IMG/VR virus record: IMGVR_UViG_3300009151_000041
Coordinates: 1 to 64,000 of that record
Source: a virus
Strand: one strand, 5' to 3'
DNA: 64,000 nt
The position numbers and the translations under genes were made by a program. The notes beneath the pieces are model-generated. The model ran no database searches. It saw only the letters and a list, made by a program, of their open reading frames with translations, and was not told the origin of the DNA. Shown here piece after piece: positions 34,032 through 42,233 of the stretch (the stretch's first letter is position 1; every line of letters starts with the position of its first letter).

Positions 34032-36287
34032 ATGAGTTATGTAATCAATAACAGCAGGGGTAACATTGTAGCGGTAGTACCTGATGGCACAATAAACACC
34101 ACCGCTACATCCGTTAATTTGGTGGGCCGTGGAGTTACGCCTTATGGTTTGCCCGAAAATGAAAACTATGTTTATTTGCTTGAAAATTTTGCCAAACCTG
34201 CCCCTCCATTGGCACCGGTATTGGGGCAACTGTGGTATAACAATAGTGAAGATATAATGGCTGTGTATGGGTCAGCCAATGCCTGGATTGATCTAGCCAG
34301 CATAGACTATGTAGAGGCTCAAAAAGTCAGCCCTGCATTCACAGGTGCGCCCACAGCACCCACAGCAGACTATGGAACCAATACAACCCAGTTGGCAACC
34401 ACAGCATTTGTACAAGGCGAAAAGGCCAGTCCGTCCTTTGCTGGGATACCAACTGCACCAACAGCCTCTTCCTCAACGTCTACCACACAGATTGCCACAA
34501 CAGCATTTGTTCAATCTCAAAAAACTTCGCCTGCATTTAGTGGCATTCCTACTGCACCTACTGCCAATGCTGGAACCAATAACACCCAGTTGGCCACAAC
34601 AGAATTTACAACTGGTGCAGTAGCCACATTACAGGCATCAACCACAGCCACAACAGATTCATTGCAGTCATTAAAAGCACCACTTGATAGCCCGTTATTT
34701 ACTGGTGTGCCCACTGCACCTACACCTGCAGACAACGATGTAAGTTTGAAAATTGCCACCACAGCATTTGTGAGATCATCTGCTCCAGTATTATCAGTTG
34801 CCAGTAAAACTGGTGCTGTGACACTAACAGTTTCAGATGTGTCTGGTGCTGCACCTCTAGCAGGGCCAACATTTACCGGCACAGTGATTGCGCCAACTGC
34901 GTCATATGGAACCAATTCAACTGTTGTGGCCACTGCTGCATTTGTGCAAGGTGAAAAAGTCAGTCCTGTATTTACTGGTGTGCCAACTGCGCCCACAGCC
35001 GGTGCAGGTACCAGCAACGCTCAAATCGCAACCACAGCATATGCAGATACCGCAGTGTCCAATTTGAATGACATAGTTAACAATACCTATGCTCCCATAG
35101 CAAGTCCTACATTCTTGGGCACGCCTAGATCAACCACATTTGCTTATGGTACCAATGGCACCCAAATTGCCACAACTGCTTTTGTGCAAGGTGAAAAAGT
35201 CAGTCCTGCACTAACTGGCACACCAACAGCACCCACAGCAACTATTGGCACAGCAAACACACAAATTGCCACCACACAGTTTGTTTACAACATTACTGGC
35301 AATTTGGGTACAATGAGTCAGCAAAATGCCAATGCAGTTGCAATAACTGGTGGGTCAATAAGTGGCATAACTCCTTTGGCAGTAGTAAGTGGCGGCACAG
35401 GATCATCAACCGCAGCCGGGGCAAGAGTTAACTTGGGATTGGCATCTGGTGCAACAACCACAGTTGGTTCAATAGCAACACAAAACGCCAATTCTGTTGC
35501 TATTTCAGGTGGCTTAATAAGTGGCATTAACTTAACTGCCGGTAGTCCTACATTTACTGGCACACCAACAGCGCCCACAGCCTTCGTTGGAACATCTACC
35601 ACGCAGATTGCCACAACAGCATTTGTTCAAACAGCTACGTCAAATGCCATTGGAACATTAGGAACTATCTCAACACAAAACGCCAATGCAGTAAACATCA
35701 CCGGCGGAGCTATCACCGGAGTCACTCCAATATTGCTAACCTCAGGTGGTACTGGTGCTTCATCCGCTGCCGCAGCAAGAATCAATCTCGGTCTGGCATC
35801 AGGGGCAACTACTTCAGTAGGCTCCATAGCTACTCAAAATGCCAATGCAGTAAACATTAGTGGTGGAACTATCTCGGGTATTAATCCATTGGGCATTGCC
35901 GAAGGCGGCACTGGTGCTTCAGATGCAGCCAACGCTAGAATAAATCTGGGTCTTGGGTCTGGTGCCACTACCACTGTAGGCACTATAGCTATACAAAATG
36001 CCAGCTCTGTAGATATCACTGGCGGCACTATTAGCGGATTGAGTTCACCGTTGCCGGTAGCAAGTGGTGGCACCGGCGGCAATACTGCGGCAGCGGCACG
36101 TTCAGGTATTGATGCGGCATGGACTGGACTGACCATTACAGCCGGTGCTGGACTTACTGGTGGTGGCGATTTAACTAACAATCGCACACTGGCCATTGCT
36201 ACTACCAGCAACGGCTACGGCAATCGAACTGTCAGCAGTAGCACGCCAACCGGTGGTAGCAATGGCGACATCTGGTATCAAATCTAA
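34032..36287 (+). CDS. Long tail fibre protein C
   Basis: 751 aa on the plus strand. Residues 1-~95 share the attachment domain of fibre A ('GTINTTATSVNLVG', 'LAPVLGQLWYNNSED'). About ten repeats of 'FTGAPTAPTADYGTNTTQL' and 'ATTAFVQGEKVSP' type follow, a motif frequent in phage fibre shafts. A second repeat class from ~430 reads 'ALAFCTQNANAV'-like 'TQNANAVNITGGAITGV' and 'SGGTGASSAAAARINLGLA'. The C-terminus reads 'GAGLTGGGDLTNNRTLAIA' and 'GGSNGDIWYQI', a usual fibre end. The next gene, a glycine-rich adhesin, follows three bases after the stop. Confidence 0.85.
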   Translation: MSYVINNSRGNIVAVVPDGTINTTATSVNLVGRGVTPYGLPENENYVYLLENFAKPAPPLAPVLGQLWYNNSEDIMAVYGSANAWIDLASIDYVEAQKVSPAFTGAPTAPTADYGTNTTQLATTAFVQGEKASPSFAGIPTAPTASSSTSTTQIATTAFVQSQKTSPAFSGIPTAPTANAGTNNTQLATTEFTTGAVATLQASTTATTDSLQSLKAPLDSPLFTGVPTAPTPADNDVSLKIATTAFVRSSAPVLSVASKTGAVTLTVSDVSGAAPLAGPTFTGTVIAPTASYGTNSTVVATAAFVQGEKVSPVFTGVPTAPTAGAGTSNAQIATTAYADTAVSNLNDIVNNTYAPIASPTFLGTPRSTTFAYGTNGTQIATTAFVQGEKVSPALTGTPTAPTATIGTANTQIATTQFVYNITGNLGTMSQQNANAVAITGGSISGITPLAVVSGGTGSSTAAGARVNLGLASGATTTVGSIATQNANSVAISGGLISGINLTAGSPTFTGTPTAPTAFVGTSTTQIATTAFVQTATSNAIGTLGTISTQNANAVNITGGAITGVTPILLTSGGTGASSAAAARINLGLASGATTSVGSIATQNANAVNISGGTISGINPLGIAEGGTGASDAANARINLGLGSGATTTVGTIAIQNASSVDITGGTISGLSSPLPVASGGTGGNTAAAARSGIDAAWTGLTITAGAGLTGGGDLTNNRTLAIATTSNGYGNRTVSSSTPTGGSNGDIWYQI

Positions 36288-36290
36288 CAC

Positions 36291-37700
36291 ATGGCAACTA
36301 CTACTATAACCAATATTGGGTATACTGGCACCATACAAAATGCCACAGTAACTGGAGAATTTGGCATTCCAGTCAATGCACATCTATGGGGTGCCGGCGG
36401 CGGCTCATCCAATGCAAATGGCAATGCTGGCGGCTACAGCAAGGTATACTTTATTGCCAAGCCCGGGGATATATTAACAGTGGCTGTGGGGCAAGGTGGA
36501 GGCCGTGGTGGCCCTAATATTAATCCTTCGACTCCTAGTGGATTTCCTGGTGCGGCCTATAGTGGGTTATTATTTAACAGTCGATACCCACCCCCAGGCA
36601 CGGCAGTTTATCCTTATGGTAACGGAACATCATTCCTTGATCAATGGGGAGTATGGGGACCAAATCAAAATGACAATATATTTTTAAGACAATACAGCAT
36701 CAGGTTTCCGACCACTGCAAATGTAATCTTTCAGGTGTCTTGCAATAATTCTTGTGTTATTTCTCTTGACGGCAATCCCATAATCAACAGACCTCCTGGA
36801 ATGAATCCTAACACAATATCAGAAGCATTTGTGAATGTTACCAGTGGTACTCGTATATTGACAATTAGTGCTCAAGGCACAGTAGGTGCTCTTAACCGTG
36901 TGGGTGTTATATTTGGTACAGGCGACCAAACAACATTTGCAGGAGGTCACGGAGGTCAATCAGACAACGAACGCGGCATCCAGAATGGTGCCGGTGGAGG
37001 GGGCGGTGGCGCAACTATTCTAAGCCTTAATGATGTGGTAATTGGTGTGGCAGCAGGCGGAGCAGGTGGCGCCACAAGACCAGCAACTAGTGTCAGTACA
37101 GATTATCGTTACAACAACGGACAAGATGGTCAAGATTTGATTGGATTCAATGGTCAAGGTGATGCTGGTCCGGGTGGTGGTGGTGGTGGTGGACTGTGGG
37201 GAGGCCAAGGCGGTGCTGCCGGAGGTGGCGGAACCAACGTTGGCGGTGTTGCAGGCTCTAACGGAACTTCACAAGGGGACGAAAGATCCCAACCTATTGG
37301 ACGACAACCTTTTATTAATAGTCTTTATCCTGGCGGTAATGTTGCAACTGGCGGGCTTGGCCTGGGCTACTATTCTTCGGGTGGGAATGGAGCAGTTGTG
37401 CTTGAATATCAAACCGGCGGTGGCGGCTATGTAAAAGATGATGGTAGTTGGAAAGCAGTTCAAACTGCTTACGTAAAAGATGCTGGAGTTTGGAAACCCA
37501 TTCAAACCACCTATATCAACGAAAATGGTGTCTGGAAACCCATTCAAGGTGTGCCGGTGCCCACATTCACACAATTTTATGGTGCATTTGCACCGGCATC
37601 AAGAAGTTTTGGATCAAGATTAACACCCCCGCCCCCGCCTCCAGCACCAGATTATGGCGGCTACAATACTACTGGCTACGGTGATTATAGTATGTTCTAA
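36291..37700 (+). CDS. Glycine-rich fibre-tip adhesin with three-fold SH3-like C-terminal repeat
   Basis: 469 aa. Gly-rich throughout ('[19 protein letters not shown]', '[16 protein letters not shown]'), a middle PA14/GLEYA-like stretch (~110-210: '[15 protein letters not shown]', '[17 protein letters not shown]'), and then three copies of '[12 protein letters not shown]', '[12 protein letters not shown]' and '[12 protein letters not shown]' before a Pro/Tyr-rich end. Unlike the three adhesins at 4-6.6 kb it lacks the ITxxGGI tag. Directly downstream of fibre C, it has the position of T-even gene 38, whose product caps the long fibre. A terminator follows the stop. Confidence 0.8.
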   Translation: MATTTITNIGYTGTIQNATVTGEFGIPVNAHLWGAGGGSSNANGNAGGYSKVYFIAKPGDILTVAVGQGGGRGGPNINPSTPSGFPGAAYSGLLFNSRYPPPGTAVYPYGNGTSFLDQWGVWGPNQNDNIFLRQYSIRFPTTANVIFQVSCNNSCVISLDGNPIINRPPGMNPNTISEAFVNVTSGTRILTISAQGTVGALNRVGVIFGTGDQTTFAGGHGGQSDNERGIQNGAGGGGGGATILSLNDVVIGVAAGGAGGATRPATSVSTDYRYNNGQDGQDLIGFNGQGDAGPGGGGGGGLWGGQGGAAGGGGTNVGGVAGSNGTSQGDERSQPIGRQPFINSLYPGGNVATGGLGLGYYSSGGNGAVVLEYQTGGGGYVKDDGSWKAVQTAYVKDAGVWKPIQTTYINENGVWKPIQGVPVPTFTQFYGAFAPASRSFGSRLTPPPPPPAPDYGGYNTTGYGDYSMF

Positions 37701-38017
37701 ACTGAGAAACTTGATCCGCATCCGCAAGTGGATTGTGCTTGCGGATTTTTTATTGTGAAGCTGGCACCTTGCAGGTCTTCTTTATAGTCAATTGATGCGC
37801 CGTTGAGATATTGCATGCTCATGGCATCCACAACCACCCGAACTTCTTCGTAAGCAAAGTCAAAGTCATCTTCGTTTTTGACTTCTTCAAACGTGAATCC
37901 ATACTGGAATCCCGAGCATCCGCCACCTTGCACAAACACTCGCAACATGAGACTGGGATTGCCTTCTTCGGCAATCAGTTCACGCAATTTTGTAACAGCA
38001 CCAGTTTCTAAGTTCAT
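37697..38017 (-). CDS. A-type Fe-S carrier (IscA/ErpA-like)
   Basis: 106 aa. It has the HesB/IscA signature with the three cluster-binding cysteines: Cys34 in '[11 protein letters not shown]' and Cys98/Cys100 in '[11 protein letters not shown]'. Such proteins receive Fe-S clusters and pass them to apo-enzymes. The window codes for two radical SAM proteins that need clusters. The ATG at 38017 shares a base with the SOD stop (TAATG), and upstream in-frame starts lie inside that gene. The last four bases overlap the convergent adhesin stop, and the adhesin's terminator hairpin lies inside this coding region. Confidence 0.9.
   Translation of the reverse strand: MNLETGAVTKLRELIAEEGNPSLMLRVFVQGGGCSGFQYGFTFEEVKNEDDFDFAYEEVRVVVDAMSMQYLNGASIDYKEDLQGASFTIKNPQAQSTCGCGSSFSV
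37721..37751 (+). terminator. Rho-independent terminator after the plus-strand fibre genes
   Basis: Stem TCCGCAAG / CTTGCGGA with a 9-base loop followed by six T. It ends the plus-strand fibre unit but lies inside the Fe-S carrier gene, in codons of the conserved C-G-C-G-S motif. Confidence 0.8.
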
Positions 38018-38565
38018 TATAGTCTTTCGTTGCAAACGTCCCAGTTGATGATCTTCCACATGTTGTTGAGATATGCCTCTTTATCTGCTTGATAGTCCAG
38101 AGCCCAGGCGTGTTCCCACCAGTCCACTAGGCAGCAGATGTCTGTGCGCACAGCATGATTGGCAATGGTCTTGATGGCACCACCTGCGCTCAAGTACACC
38201 CAACCAGATCCCTGGATCTTCATGGCAGCTTCTTTAAACTGCTCTTTGAAATCTTCCCAAGTTTTGAAGTTATCTTCAATCAATTGGAGAACTGCGCCAC
38301 GGGGGCGATTGGTGCCTTTAGGAGCCCGAAGCTGAGGGAAGAATTTATTGTGTAAAAAACTGCCAGCACGATTAAAATCCGCATTGCCTTCTCCTGCGTT
38401 GTAACGCTTGGCATAGCCTTTGGCCAAGTGTTCAAAGTGATAGTCTATGGTGGCTCTGCTCATCACGGGCTCAAGATCTTTTGGGCTGTAGGGCAGAGGG
38501 GTGGTTTCCAGCTTGGCCGGGCGGGTGCTGGCTTCTAGTAAATCAAGAGTTTGACGAATTTCCAT
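38017..38565 (-). CDS. sod: Fe/Mn superoxide dismutase
   Basis: 182 aa. All four metal ligands can be aligned: His43 ('TIDYHFEHL'), His72 ('[10 protein letters not shown]'), and Asp148 plus His152 ('[15 protein letters not shown]'). The second-shell 'EHL' differs from the usual 'KHH'. The C-terminal '[16 protein letters not shown]' is typical. Converts superoxide to peroxide, cytoplasmic, no signal peptide. Located between infA and the Fe-S carrier with almost no gaps, so oxidative-stress and cluster functions are transcribed together. An AATAAATAC late-type box ends five bases before the ATG, overlapping the infA stop. Confidence 0.92.
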   Translation of the reverse strand: MEIRQTLDLLEASTRPAKLETTPLPYSPKDLEPVMSRATIDYHFEHLAKGYAKRYNAGEGNADFNRAGSFLHNKFFPQLRAPKGTNRPRGAVLQLIEDNFKTWEDFKEQFKEAAMKIQGSGWVYLSAGGAIKTIANHAVRTDICCLVDWWEHAWALDYQADKEAYLNNMWKIINWDVCNERL

Positions 38566-38573
38566 GCAAGTAT

Positions 38574-38795
38574 TTATTTGCGTCTTGTGATACGCCCACG
38601 AGTCAAATCGTAAGGGCTAAACGCAATTTCTACTCGATCACCAAGAAGAACTTTGATATTGTTGGTGCGCATACGCCCTGACAAATATCCAATTACCACA
38701 TTGTTCATGTCATCTAATTTGATTCTAAACATTGCAGCAGGCATGATTTCTTCTACCACACCTTCCATATTGATTGTTTCTTCTTGTTTTGCCAT
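38574..38795 (-). CDS. infA: Translation initiation factor IF-1
   Basis: 73 aa, the exact length of bacterial IF-1, with the OB-fold pattern 'NMEGVVEEIMPAAMFRIKL', 'GYLSGRMRTNNIKVLLGD' and 'DLTRGRITRRK'. IF-1 binds the 30S A site and helps IF-2 and IF-3 in start selection. Phage copies are very unusual. Here it could tune initiation towards phage mRNA, including the predicted leaderless ones. Upstream is the PP-loop gene, 19 bases away, and downstream the SOD gene, 8 bases away. A GTAAACAC sequence, one base off the late box, precedes it. Confidence 0.9.
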   Translation of the reverse strand: MAKQEETINMEGVVEEIMPAAMFRIKLDDMNNVVIGYLSGRMRTNNIKVLLGDRVEIAFSPYDLTRGRITRRK

Positions 38796-38814
38796 ATAAG
38801 TGTTTACTTAGTTG

Positions 38815-39939
38815 TTAATGCCCTAGATTGTAAAATTTACTAAAATTTGATTTGAGATAAAATATTTTGTCTGGCACTTTTAACGCAGTTTCATTTAGAT
38901 ATCGGCGAAACCCAGACTCTTGCACAATATTGTATAGTCCTTTGAGATAGTCGATGGCCATCTGGTCTTTGACTTTTAACTTTTCCACCAGAGTTGGATT
39001 GGCACCATACAGATCTGTTTGCATGACGTTTTTATCAGAGCTGAGCTGTATTCCACCATACTGGTAAATTTTAGTTTTCTGTGCCACACTCACTCCTATT
39101 GTGAGTTCTGGATGCCGCCCACAGGCTGTTGAATAATCAAAGTATTTTTTGTTTGTAAAAGAATTTATATTGAGCTGATTGCATGTCAAAATTTCTGCAT
39201 CATCACCATCTTGAAACTTTATTGGCAGTTGATTCATGGCATTTGCCAGCAAATGACTTTGTTTGAGATGCAGTATAGGATCTAGGAAAAATGGTTCAAC
39301 ATTACTAACACCTATCACTTGTCGCATTGGACGATCTTCTATAGCTGACCACCAAGTGCCATTTCTAAATTTCAAAGTGGGTTTTTCGTGCCCAGACAAT
39401 AGTGCCCAGTTATAGGCACCGTGATTGGCTGCACAGTATTCATAGCTTTGAAGATCAACTCCGCCAAGATCAAAAGATCTAGTGTCGCCAAAATCTTCCA
39501 AGGCCCAATTCTCATTTTTTATAATTTCTGATCGCTTGTTCCAATCTAAAATGTCATGATGTGTGATCTTGGTTGTTTTGTCCCAGTAGTGTTCTTTCAA
39601 CCAGTCAAGATGTCTCAACGGATACCAAGGCACACGTTTGTTTGCCAAACACACTATTTCATCAATGCGAATGCGATTGCGAGCAAACACATTCAACACA
39701 GTTTGACTGTCTGTGCCGCCTGACCAAAAGAAAACCAGACGTTCGTATTTGTTTCGAATGTGTTTGGCATGCCGATCCATCAACAGGTCAAATGATTCCG
39801 CAGGTTCCTTAGTCCAGTCTATGGCACTGTATTCTAGATCATTGCAATGAAATACTATTGGTGATCTTGATTTATAGTTTTCATACCAAGCCAAGTATGG
39901 GTTGAAATACCTGTTGCCATTGACTGTGTAATAGAACAT
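38815..39939 (-). CDS. PP-loop ATPase-like enzyme (asparagine synthase-like fold)
   Basis: 374 aa from ATG 39939, two bases after the receptor stop. A TTG at 39990 would overlap the receptor. The PP-loop 'LVFFWSGGTDSQTVLNVF' (SGGxDS) binds ATP and adenylates a substrate, as in asparagine synthase, tRNA thiolases and NadE. N-terminal 'FYYTVNGNRYFNPYLAWY' and later 'MFILDPILHLKQSH'-like 'EPFFLDPILHLKQSHLLA' are not diagnostic, and no glutaminase domain is present. The product is unknown. Tight coupling to a TctC receptor suggests the ligand and the substrate may be related (inference). Confidence 0.7.
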   Translation of the reverse strand: MFYYTVNGNRYFNPYLAWYENYKSRSPIVFHCNDLEYSAIDWTKEPAESFDLLMDRHAKHIRNKYERLVFFWSGGTDSQTVLNVFARNRIRIDEIVCLANKRVPWYPLRHLDWLKEHYWDKTTKITHHDILDWNKRSEIIKNENWALEDFGDTRSFDLGGVDLQSYEYCAANHGAYNWALLSGHEKPTLKFRNGTWWSAIEDRPMRQVIGVSNVEPFFLDPILHLKQSHLLANAMNQLPIKFQDGDDAEILTCNQLNINSFTNKKYFDYSTACGRHPELTIGVSVAQKTKIYQYGGIQLSSDKNVMQTDLYGANPTLVEKLKVKDQMAIDYLKGLYNIVQESGFRRYLNETALKVPDKIFYLKSNFSKFYNLGH

Positions 39940-39941
39940 TG

Positions 39942-40916
39942 TTAAGGAACGATAGATTTGATTTTGGATCTTTGAATGATTCGAGTCCAAGTGTTTTGTT
40001 GATCTTGGTGCAACTTTTCAAAGGAATCTGGCCAATCATCTTGTGCAGGATCAATCACGCCTTTGTCGCGCAGTTCTGCAAATGCACGAGTCCATGCTGT
40101 CTTGCTGTCTGCTCTGATTTTGCGAACAATAGCATCGGGAGTTCCTGCGGAGGCCATGATCACATACATCTGGCGAACCACAAAACCGTCAAGTCCTTGT
40201 TGTGCCATTGTGCGAGTATTTGCAAATGCCGGCCACGGGCGGTTGTTGATCACTGCAATAACGTTGAACTTGCCCAAGGCAGCATTTTGCTCAATAAGCG
40301 CACTGGTAGGCGTCACAACAAAATCCAACACCCCACTGGACAGATCATTCATGATCTGTGGTGTGCCTTTGTACGGTACCGCAGTCATTTCTATACCAAA
40401 GTGATTTGACAGACTGGCGCCAAAAATGTGATGCGGAACACCAATGCCGGGCATGGCATAGTTCAACACCTTGGTCCGTGCCCAGGCTTCAAATTCTTTC
40501 AGATTGGTAACTTTTGAGTTGCTGTTTACCACAACAACAAACGGAGTAGCATCACCTAGATAGGCCACACCTACCATGTCTTTCTGCCACTCATATCCAG
40601 GATTACTCAAAATATGTTGAGGACCCAGGTTACCAGTTTGAACCATGCTTAATGTGTATCCATCCGCTGGCTCACTCAGCATGTGTTTGATACCCAAGTT
40701 GCCACCGCCCCCAGGACGATTTTCAACCACTACTGGTGTGCCCCAAATATCACTCATGTGCTTGGCCCACACCCTGGCAGCAATGTCAGTGCCGCCACCA
40801 GGTTGAAATCCAACCATAACTTTGATTGGTTTAGATGGCCAATTAGCCACTTGTGCAGTGGCAACTGCTGCCAGAAATATTGCAGATACTGCAACAAAAA
40901 TTTTCAATAGACTCAT
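39942..40916 (-). CDS. TctC/Bug-family periplasmic solute receptor 2
   Basis: 324 aa. A clear signal peptide ('VAVSAIFLAAVATAQVA') and textbook Bug motifs: 'WPSKPIKVMVGFQPGGGTD' (the ligand-binding PGGxxD loop), 'VVENRPGGGGNLGIKHM', 'PADGYTLSMVQTG', 'AMPGIGVPHHIFG', 'VPYKGTPQIMNDLSSG' and 'VVTPTSALIE'. Starts at ATG 40916 with AAGGAG. It is much closer to ordinary bacterial TctC than receptor 1, which suggests a separate and perhaps more recent capture from a Burkholderiales host. No transporter subunits are nearby. Co-translated with the PP-loop gene. Confidence 0.92.
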   Translation of the reverse strand: MSLLKIFVAVSAIFLAAVATAQVANWPSKPIKVMVGFQPGGGTDIAARVWAKHMSDIWGTPVVVENRPGGGGNLGIKHMLSEPADGYTLSMVQTGNLGPQHILSNPGYEWQKDMVGVAYLGDATPFVVVVNSNSKVTNLKEFEAWARTKVLNYAMPGIGVPHHIFGASLSNHFGIEMTAVPYKGTPQIMNDLSSGVLDFVVTPTSALIEQNAALGKFNVIAVINNRPWPAFANTRTMAQQGLDGFVVRQMYVIMASAGTPDAIVRKIRADSKTAWTRAFAELRDKGVIDPAQDDWPDSFEKLHQDQQNTWTRIIQRSKIKSIVP

Positions 40917-40936
40917 ACTAACTCCTTTTTAAAAAA

Positions 40937-41323
40937 TTATTCGAATTTTAACTCCGCAGTGATCTTCTTCAGTCGATCAAATCGGAAACTGCGCCACTCT
41001 TGCTTTTCCATGTCAAACACCCGCAGGCTGTGTGGGTCTGGTTCTTTGCGAGGCTTCTTGCTTTCTTTAACAATGCCATCCACTGGTGATGACAGTTTTA
41101 TTGCGTCCGGGGGAATTTTGTCCCAGTTGAGTGTGCAAAGCATTTCGCGATCAGTGCCATCTGCCTTGACAAAGGTCACCGTGATTGTGCTTTTTTGTAG
41201 TAGGCTTTTGATCCAATCACGGATGATAGCCTTGTTGACATCATCTGCTTCTTGGTATTGTGTGCCTGGTGCTCCTCGGAGCAGCCGCACCACTTCTTGT
41301 TTTTCCCATGTTTCCATATCCAT
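40937..41323 (-). CDS. SH3-like beta-barrel phage protein (DUF2693-like)
   Basis: 128 aa from ATG 41323, with GAGGAGA upstream. 'ITVTFVKADGTDREMLCTLN' is the recognisable core, and 'SLRVFDMEKQEWRSFRFDRL' ends the domain. Phage proteins with this core are annotated as SH3 beta-barrel fold proteins of unknown function. Twenty bases upstream of the receptor gene on the same strand. Confidence 0.7.
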   Translation of the reverse strand: MDMETWEKQEVVRLLRGAPGTQYQEADDVNKAIIRDWIKSLLQKSTITVTFVKADGTDREMLCTLNWDKIPPDAIKLSSPVDGIVKESKKPRKEPDPHSLRVFDMEKQEWRSFRFDRLKKITAELKFE

Positions 41324-41361
41324 AATGAGTTCTCCTCTATAAGTTAATAAACGCTTTTTGT

Positions 41362-41649
41362 TCATGTAAATTTTAGCAAAAATACAAGATACTTTTTTTC
41401 ATCCACAATACGATATCCATCTGTGATGTTGCCATCCACAAGGTTTAGTTTGATTCCATAGTGTTCTTCCATGTAACCTTCAAAGTCGTATGCATCAAAT
41501 TCTTTAGCGGTGGCTTGATATTCTCGGCGTATTTTTTTTAAAGCCGCCCAATACGTCCAACGCTTGCGCCTGAACTCGAGCTCAGGATCGTCATCGTCAT
41601 AGTCTTGTAACGGGGGAATACTAGCCACGGCGCATGGTTGCGATGTCAT
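41362..41649 (-). CDS. Hypothetical protein
   Basis: 95 aa from ATG 41649, overlapping the end of the upstream gene by 29 bases. Acidic start 'YDDDDPELEFRRKRW', then 'ALKKIRREYQATAKEFDAY' and 'GYRIVDEKKYLVFLLKFT'. I do not recognise it. Helical and charged, possibly an interaction module. Stop lies 38 bases before the next start. Confidence 0.55.
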   Translation of the reverse strand: MTSQPCAVASIPPLQDYDDDDPELEFRRKRWTYWAALKKIRREYQATAKEFDAYDFEGYMEEHYGIKLNLVDGNITDGYRIVDEKKYLVFLLKFT

Positions 41650-42019
41650 GTGCTTCTTCGTTTGAGAAGATGGGCACAGCATTGGACTTGTGCATGGTAC
41701 CCACACCAATCATTTTGGTACCAGTGTATTGTGGTATGACCTTGCTGGACACAGGACCCAACACAGAGTCAGCACGACTGGGAATTGCATGTCCGCTAGG
41801 ACGGCCTGCAGGTGTGCTCAATTTGTAGTCCAGTGGGGGTGCTTTCATGGCACGACTGCGGCGTTTGTCGTCAGCATCCACGTCCCACTTCTTTTGCAGT
41901 TCCTTCCACGAAGCATCAAGCTCGCGGGCTTTTTTTGCTTCTTCTGCATTACGGAATTTCACTTTGCCTTTGCGCTTGCCGCCAAGACTCAAACTGGGGT
42001 GGTGGAGGTGCATACTCAT
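41621..42019 (-). CDS. Basic hypothetical phage protein
   Basis: 132 aa from ATG 42019, which overlaps the stop of the small Cys gene (ATGA). The longer frame from 42058 would lie inside that gene. 'LGGKRKGKVKFRNAEEAKK' and 'ASWKELQKKWD' make a basic helical N-half. The C-half is 'PAGRPSGHAIPSRADSVLG' and 'TKMIGVGTMHKSNAVPIFS', a conserved tail that I have seen in phage hypothetical proteins. Function unknown. Confidence 0.6.
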   Translation of the reverse strand: MSMHLHHPSLSLGGKRKGKVKFRNAEEAKKARELDASWKELQKKWDVDADDKRRSRAMKAPPLDYKLSTPAGRPSGHAIPSRADSVLGPVSSKVIPQYTGTKMIGVGTMHKSNAVPIFSNEEAHDIATMRRG

Positions 42020-42174
42020 CGTGGGTCTTTCAAAGGTTGCGCAGGCCGGGTGGAACAAAACTCACAGGTTGGATCGTCACACTTGGTGTCAATCCATTCA
42101 TTGGTCACTTGATTGTAGTAGGCATCATACTGTTCAGAATACGCAATGTCTTTTTCACCATTATTCTTAATCAT
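42016..42174 (-). CDS. Small Cys-rich protein, predicted leaderless
   Basis: 52 aa, 'MIKNNGEKDIAYSEQYDAYY' to 'PLKDPR', with 'KCDDPTCEFC' as a possible metal site. Too short for usual cut-offs. The ATG at 42174 is exactly six bases after a consensus -10 box, so it falls at about the transcription start, and there is no room for a Shine-Dalgarno. No other in-frame ATG exists. Confidence 0.65.
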   Translation of the reverse strand: MIKNNGEKDIAYSEQYDAYYNQVTNEWIDTKCDDPTCEFCSTRPAQPLKDPR

Positions 42175-42180
42175 GTATTG

Positions 42181-42209
42181 ATTATAGCATGAGTAGGTTT
42201 ATTGGTCAA
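42181..42209 (-). promoter_or_regulatory. Sigma70-type early promoter TTGACC-N17-TATAAT
   Basis: -35 TTGACC at 42209-42204, 17-base spacer, -10 TATAAT at 42186-42181 with extended TGC before it. Drives 42016-42174 and downstream genes. Confidence 0.85.
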
Positions 42210-42213
42210 GTAC

Positions 42214-42233
42214 TACTTTTTACTTAAAAAGTA
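42214..42233 (-). repeat. Inverted repeat at the stop of the upstream gene
   Basis: TACTTTTT-4-AAAAAGTA, an 8-bp perfect stem overlapping the stop of 42220-42534 and lying just before the promoter. It includes the recurrent AGTACTAC sequence at its right-hand side on the minus strand. Confidence 0.6.

Noticed and set aside
33948-34229. Minus-strand ORF over the start of fibre C
   Set aside because: It covers both late promoters and the fibre C start, has no Shine-Dalgarno, and reads as an antisense shadow.
25827-36287. Invertible fibre switch using the shared N-terminal domains of fibres A and C
   Set aside because: The domains match at protein level only. I see no long identical DNA and no invertase gene.
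38570-38578. AATAAATAC as late promoter of the SOD gene, and GTAAATAC at 58366
   Set aside because: They lie three to five bases from the ATG and overlap or adjoin stop codons. The matches may be chance, so I did not list them as promoters.
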